The notes below the pieces were generated by a model. It was given only the letters and a program-made list of their open reading frames with translations. It was not told the DNA's origin and did not search any database. Of a DNA stretch of 64,000 nucleotides, positions 59,491-64,000 are shown piece after piece (within the stretch, counting starts at the first letter, position 1; every line of letters starts with the position of its first letter). A program made the position numbers and the translations under genes. This stretch comes from Dasyornis broadbenti (taxonomy: Eukaryota > Chordata > Aves > Passeriformes > Dasyornithidae): positions 1,331,471-1,395,470 of the forward strand of contig VZRN01011461.1 of the NCBI GenBank assembly GCA_013397935.1, in the 5' to 3' direction.

Positions 59491-62400
59491 CCTTGTTCCA
59501 TCACTTTTTGGATGGCCTGTTGAGACTGCTAATAAAAACACATTTTCAAAATATTGCACTCACAGATGAGTCTGTAAAATTAACCCTAGTGATACCAGAT
59601 AGTGCGGGGTAGGGGAAAACAGAGCATTTCCAAGGCAAACAAACTTCCAAAGAATAATGTTGCATTGACAGATTTTTATTCCTTTGATTTGGATCGGATT
59701 CCGGCTGCACCACCGAGGTCAGAAGTTCTTTAGGTGTTCTTTTTGCAGGGGATAAGCTGGGGTATAGAGATACACCCTGGTGTGCAGGGAAGCTTCCAGC
59801 ACCTGGTAACCGGGACAGGCAGAACTGGTCTGGCACCCATCATGCTGGGGAGGAGTTTGTGCTGGCAGCAGCTCTGTGTTTCACTGGTTTTCTTCTGCAA
59901 TGCTGTGTTTCTTGTAATTCATTGGAAAATAAGTAAAACTCTGTGTAGAAATCTTAGTCAGATATTTAAGTATCAGTGATGCAGCTTTGTAATATTTTTA
60001 GTTTTTAATGGGAATCATAAGGTGCAACGTGATTATTTCAATGGTGGTTAGTGACTTTTAGCATCCTGCCCCATTTCGTCTTGTCTGTCTGCAGGCCATC
60101 GTACTTTTACCTTTCTCCTGAGAAAAGACTAGTAAATCCATTCCATTTGCTCACTGCATTGGGGAAAATAACCAAAAAAGTGACAGGAGAACAAACAAAC
60201 AAACAAACAAAACCCCAAAAGCCCAAACCCAGGCCAAACAGCGCATCTTTTCTGCTGGTGAAAAAGCATGCTGTAAGTACTGCTGTGAAATTCTGAGCTG
60301 AATTATAAGAGCACTTACTCTGATTCCATGTTGGGTTTGAACAGAAACAAATTAGAGCTGTTAATTTTGTGAGAAGTTCCATCTAGATTAGGCCTTACCT
60401 TGAACTCCCACTCTCGTATTCCCTAGGACAACAGAACAATAATTTGTTGGATAAACAATAACAGTCGGGACTGGGTCTCTCTGGATACCCCCATCTGGCA
60501 GAGGAAATCTGGTTGTTTGCATATCAAAAGACCTGGTGAATTTCTTCAACTTATACAGACTTGAATTAATAGAACTTTGTAAAACTTTCTACCATTTCTC
60601 TTTGTTTTTTTTTTTTTTTCCCCCACTAAAGTTAGGAATTCTATATCATTTATGAGATGGTGTTACTTTTTACTTTTAAATATTGAGAGGAAAATCTCTA
60701 GCCTCCTTTTCTTTATGTACAAAAGTTTTAATTTCTTAAAAACCAAAATCTCCAACTCATCTCTTCTCAAGTCCCTGCTTTCTTTAGGAAGGTAAGTGCC
60801 CACTGGAGACAGAATTTTTCTTTCCTGCTGCAGCTTAAAACAGTCTCAGGATCCCTCATGGTCATTTCTTGTTTCTTTGCATAACAAAACCCTTTCTGCT
60901 AAATTACCCATTGTCTTGAAACATCAACAAATAACACCCTGATCAGCGTGTTAAAATCCCTGGTAATGTTCTGAAACTCTGGCTGATTTGAGGTTTATTA
61001 TTATTTTGTGTTATTGAAGCTTTCATAAAAGCGTGGGCTTGGGGGAAGGTGTTTGTCCCTTTGGTGACACTTTTGCTTTTGCTCGGTGCTGAAAGGAAAG
61101 CAAGATGGCTCTTGGGAAACACAGGGTTAAACTGATTATTTATTTATTGTGTATTTATTCCACTGTTGTTATTATTATTGCTTGTTTTTCTCCTCTCCTT
61201 TTGTTGATTTAAGTCTCTGTTTTCTTGGATTCATTTAAAAAGGATAAAAGCAACAACAAAAAAAAAAAATTGGTTGCTTTTATATATGGGAAGAGGAGGC
61301 AAAGTTTTAAATAAAAATGACTTGCCAAATATTTTATTTTCATTGAAGTATCTGAGAGGGGTTTGTACAAGCACTTGTGCCTCAACAAAAAGTACATATG
61401 CAAAAGCAGAATAACAAAAAGATTTATTGGCTGAAACAATTCCCACTGTCATGTGGTACATAAGAATTAAATATTTATACCTACTCACTGGGATAATAAA
61501 ACTCTATTCAATTATGTTGCAGACACTACCAAATGATTGTTGAGGCCTCTAATAATGCTGCAAATGGTAAAATATATAGCATAAACAATACATGAGAAAA
61601 CATTATGGGAAAATATTCTCTAGCCCACAGAGCTTGCTTGTTTGTCACAATAATTATTGAGACAGATGACAAAGCCATCAGCAGTCTGTGGTGCCAAAAA
61701 CGTGGATTTCAAAGGTGTTCTGCTGTTTACGAGCCCAAAAGCTGCAATGGTTTGGGGGTTAAAGGACGGTTGTCCCTCCTGACTGCCCTAAGCCTTAAAA
61801 ACTAGAAATGCATGAGATATTTTTTCTTTAGCCCTCATGCCCTTTTTTTCTTAAATAAAAGTCGTTCGCCCTTCCACAGTGGGACTCTGCAATGTGGGTG
61901 CATTTCTCACACTCCCTGCCAGTTCAGCCAGAATTCCACGGGGTCCTGGGCTTGCTGGGGTCCTGTTTTGTGGTGATGAGTGTGGGAATCAGCACAGCCT
62001 GGATTTAGACAAGCAAGGAATCTCCCGTGCTTCGGCACCTTTGGCAAAGCTGCCTGCAGTCCCAAACACAAAGCAGCAGCATCTTTTGCTGAGGCTCTCT
62101 CCTTGCGGGTTTACAATTCCTCTTAGACTCGTTCACTGCAGGCAGATCTTTGTTAGAAATCCTCCCCTTTATTTCTCCCGGGGCTGTTCTGTGTAACTTT
62201 GCCAGCCCAGGAGCCGGGGCTGTGTGGTGACAATTTTGTAATTAGCTCTTCCTGGTGCTAACTTTGCTTTCAGAGCACTCCTAACCCTTGCTTCTCCCCC
62301 CATGCCTTGTTTCTCTCTCTCATCTCTAAGAAGGTGGCGTGCACTTCCTTGCAAGCAGTTGTAACCATCAGTAAGCAAAACCCAGCAGAGCACAGCATTT

Positions 62401-62529
62401 ATGAGAAATCCCATTGCTTCCAAACTGTTGCTGGAAACGCATCCATCCCTGTGCGAGTATGATAATTTTAAAAGCATTATCAGAAGAACTGGAATTATTT
62501 TCTCATTTCCTCCCAGCAAATGGATCCAT
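59491..62529. other. Unique non-coding stretch
   Basis: No gene or transposon was recognised. A short (AAAC)n stretch lies at about 60192-60213 and leads into C/A-rich sequence. A T run lies near 60606-60619. Confidence 0.45.
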
Positions 62530-62890
62530 TGATCCTTAATAACTTCACAGTTATGCTGCTAATTGTCACGTTGCCGTTAATGAGTTTAAAAACGTGCCAT
62601 CAGATCGGTAGGTGTGTGTGTGCATCGCTGTGCCTTGAGTGCATTGAGCTATTTTGAAACAGCAGTAAGGAATTTTGGCAAACAGAGAAATGTTTTCGTA
62701 CTTCTGTTAGTCAACAGCGCGAAGTAAATGGAGAAAATGGGACAATATCAGCAGTGCCTATCGTCTGGGCTACACGCCAGCATTGATAACAAAATAATTA
62801 AAAGATAACAGTGTTTAAAAACAAATTGCAAGCCTGGCCAAAGCGAAAATCAAAGCCAATCAGACGAGTTGTATGCAGGGTATGCACAAT
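62530..62890. promoter_or_regulatory. Possible conserved non-coding element
   Basis: A unique block with GCTAATTGTCACG, CGTTAATGAG, CAGCGCGAAGTAAATGG and AAAATAATTAAAAGATAACA. It is a mix of homeodomain TAAT cores, a GATA-type core and rare CpGs retained in AT-rich DNA, and a short TG run lies near 62612. Retained CpGs and motif density suggest constraint, but this is inference only. Confidence 0.25.
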
Positions 62891-63977
62891 ATAAGCTTGG
62901 ATAATGTTTGCTTTTATCCTTAGGAGCTCAGGAAGAGTCAGCACTCAAATACACATTACTTCTTGTAGGACCCTGATGATTCTTAATTTTCAATTAGTGT
63001 GTTGTAGAACTGCAGTATGTCTTCTTTTTTTAACTTACTTTGTGCCAAAAGGCAATAAATTAAGGAGAGTTCCCCAAGTTAGGACTGCTTTGCCTGCAAT
63101 ATGTGCTCTTTTCAGGATGTCTGAGCAACAAACTGCCACAAAACTTCTAATGTTGGGTATTTTTTCCACAGAAATGGCTCACTTCAAACCAGTGTTTGAA
63201 TGAGAGAAGGGTGTTTCAGGGAGAGAAAAGGAACCGTGCTTAAGAGATTGGACATGTCACAAGAAAAGCATTTGTCATTTATTCATCTTAACACGCATCT
63301 AGGAAGACTTTTACTGTAATATTCTATTATTTTGCGTTAACAGTGGAATATTCTTCCCTAGATTGGGAGTGTTCCTGGTAGGGAGCATTTCAGCCACCTT
63401 TAAACCGCAGCCTCCTCAGTGCTGCAGCTCTTCCGTAAGGAACAAAAACGCTGCAAAACCTTGGAGAACAGAAGTGCTTATCAGAGACTTTAGAGCAATC
63501 AGCCCTTAGAAAATTAAAAATGTTAGAATTCCTCAGGAACCCGTTGGATGTCAACATCTGGCTGGGTCCTGGAACGCTTTGCCAGTTGTGACCCTGGGCC
63601 TGCTGATTGTGCTGGGTTTATTTTGCTAATTGTTCCCGTGGAAGCTCCCCAGCCTCACCTGCAGAGAAGCTGATTTTTCCCTAAATTACTGTTTTTAGCA
63701 GTAATTTAGGAGGGGCATCCATTCTCAGGGTGGATGAGTAAGCACTGATGTACATCTGTACTCTTGGCATTGTAGCCAGCACCGCCAGCTTCTGGGATTC
63801 AGGGCTCCTTTACCCTCAGGTGCTGAGGTGAGAAACTTTGGTCCACTCTCTGTGATGAACATGGGCGATGAAGATCGGGAAGAAACAGAATCCCTTTTCC
63901 ATTTTGTTCACCAAAAGCTCAGGCCTAATTGCCAGTACTTTGTGAAAGTAAACTCATATTTGCACCTGCTACATGGG
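62891..63977. other. Unique non-coding stretch at the window end
   Basis: No gene or transposon was recognised. It includes the short hairpin at 63680-63710. Confidence 0.45.
63680..63710. repeat. Short perfect inverted repeat (12-bp arms)
   Basis: CCTAAATTACTG (63680-63691), a 7-base loop TTTTTAG, then CAGTAATTTAGG (63699-63710). The stem is AT-rich and perfectly paired. No function is assigned. Confidence 0.9.
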
Positions 63978-64000
63978 AAAAAAAAAAAAAAAAAAAAAAA
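63978..64000 (+). repeat. Poly(A) run at window edge
   Basis: At least 23 A bases running into the end of the window, so its full length and what follows are unknown. Upstream sequence shows no recognisable retroelement. Confidence 0.95.

Noticed and set aside
1..64000. Bacterial-style systems (operons, CRISPR, defence islands, prophage)
   Set aside because: CR1 and ERV sequence, dense stops, long homopolymers and lack of compact genes show vertebrate nuclear DNA, so no such system is expected and none is seen.

Overview
This window is vertebrate nuclear DNA, almost certainly from a bird and probably a passerine. The main evidence is a set of CR1-type non-LTR retrotransposon pieces. One covers part of ORF2, one is a very old and degraded 3' region, and five are short, 5'-truncated 3' fragments. 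There is also one solo-LTR-like fragment resembling ERVL-type LTRs of passerine genomes. No Alu, L1, B1/B2 or other mammalian repeat was recognised, and the only other repeats are simple tracts, as expected of a compact avian genome. These lineage statements rest on recognising the repeats by eye, not on a database search.

The window reads as a gene desert or the inside of very large introns. It is AT-rich and stop codons are dense in all frames. The longest open frames (about 120-170 codons) overlap each other on both strands, show no recognisable domain and are no longer than chance allows in 64 kb. No rRNA, tRNA, snRNA, CRISPR array, bacterial-type operon or complete protein gene was recognised. 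Two short stretches look more exon-like than the rest: 55320-55537 on the minus strand (coiled-coil-like, with an acceptor and a GTGAGA donor) and 42104-42257 on the plus strand (GC-rich, bounded by CAG and GTGAGC). Neither could be assigned to a gene.

Layout. 1-9.8 kb: unique AT-rich sequence with a 92-base gap. 9.87-11.7 kb: two minus-strand CR1 ends and a perfect 40-bp-arm inverted repeat at 11608-11694, the most striking structure here. 11.7-19.5 kb: unique sequence with one block resembling conserved non-coding DNA. 19.5-24.2 kb: an ancient CR1 (minus), a young-looking CR1 3' tip (plus), a gap and a CR1 ORF2 fragment (plus). 24-37 kb: unique sequence interrupted by strand-asymmetric G/T or C/A tracts. 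37.4-45 kb: another G/T tract, a TA microsatellite, a (CAG)8 repeat, a gap, the first candidate exon, two CR1 fragments and a C/A tract. 45-51 kb: a diverged 83-bp tandem duplication and the LTR-like fragment. 53-56 kb: long A/T homopolymers, the second candidate exon and a perfect 119-bp tandem duplication. 56-64 kb: unique sequence with blocks resembling conserved non-coding elements, ending in poly(A) at the window edge.

Nothing forms a pathway or operon. The likely functional content is regulatory (candidate non-coding elements, inferred only from sequence texture) plus perhaps one or two isolated exons. The main leads for something undescribed are the perfect hairpin at 11608-11694, the two candidate exons and the exact tandem duplication at 55785-56022.
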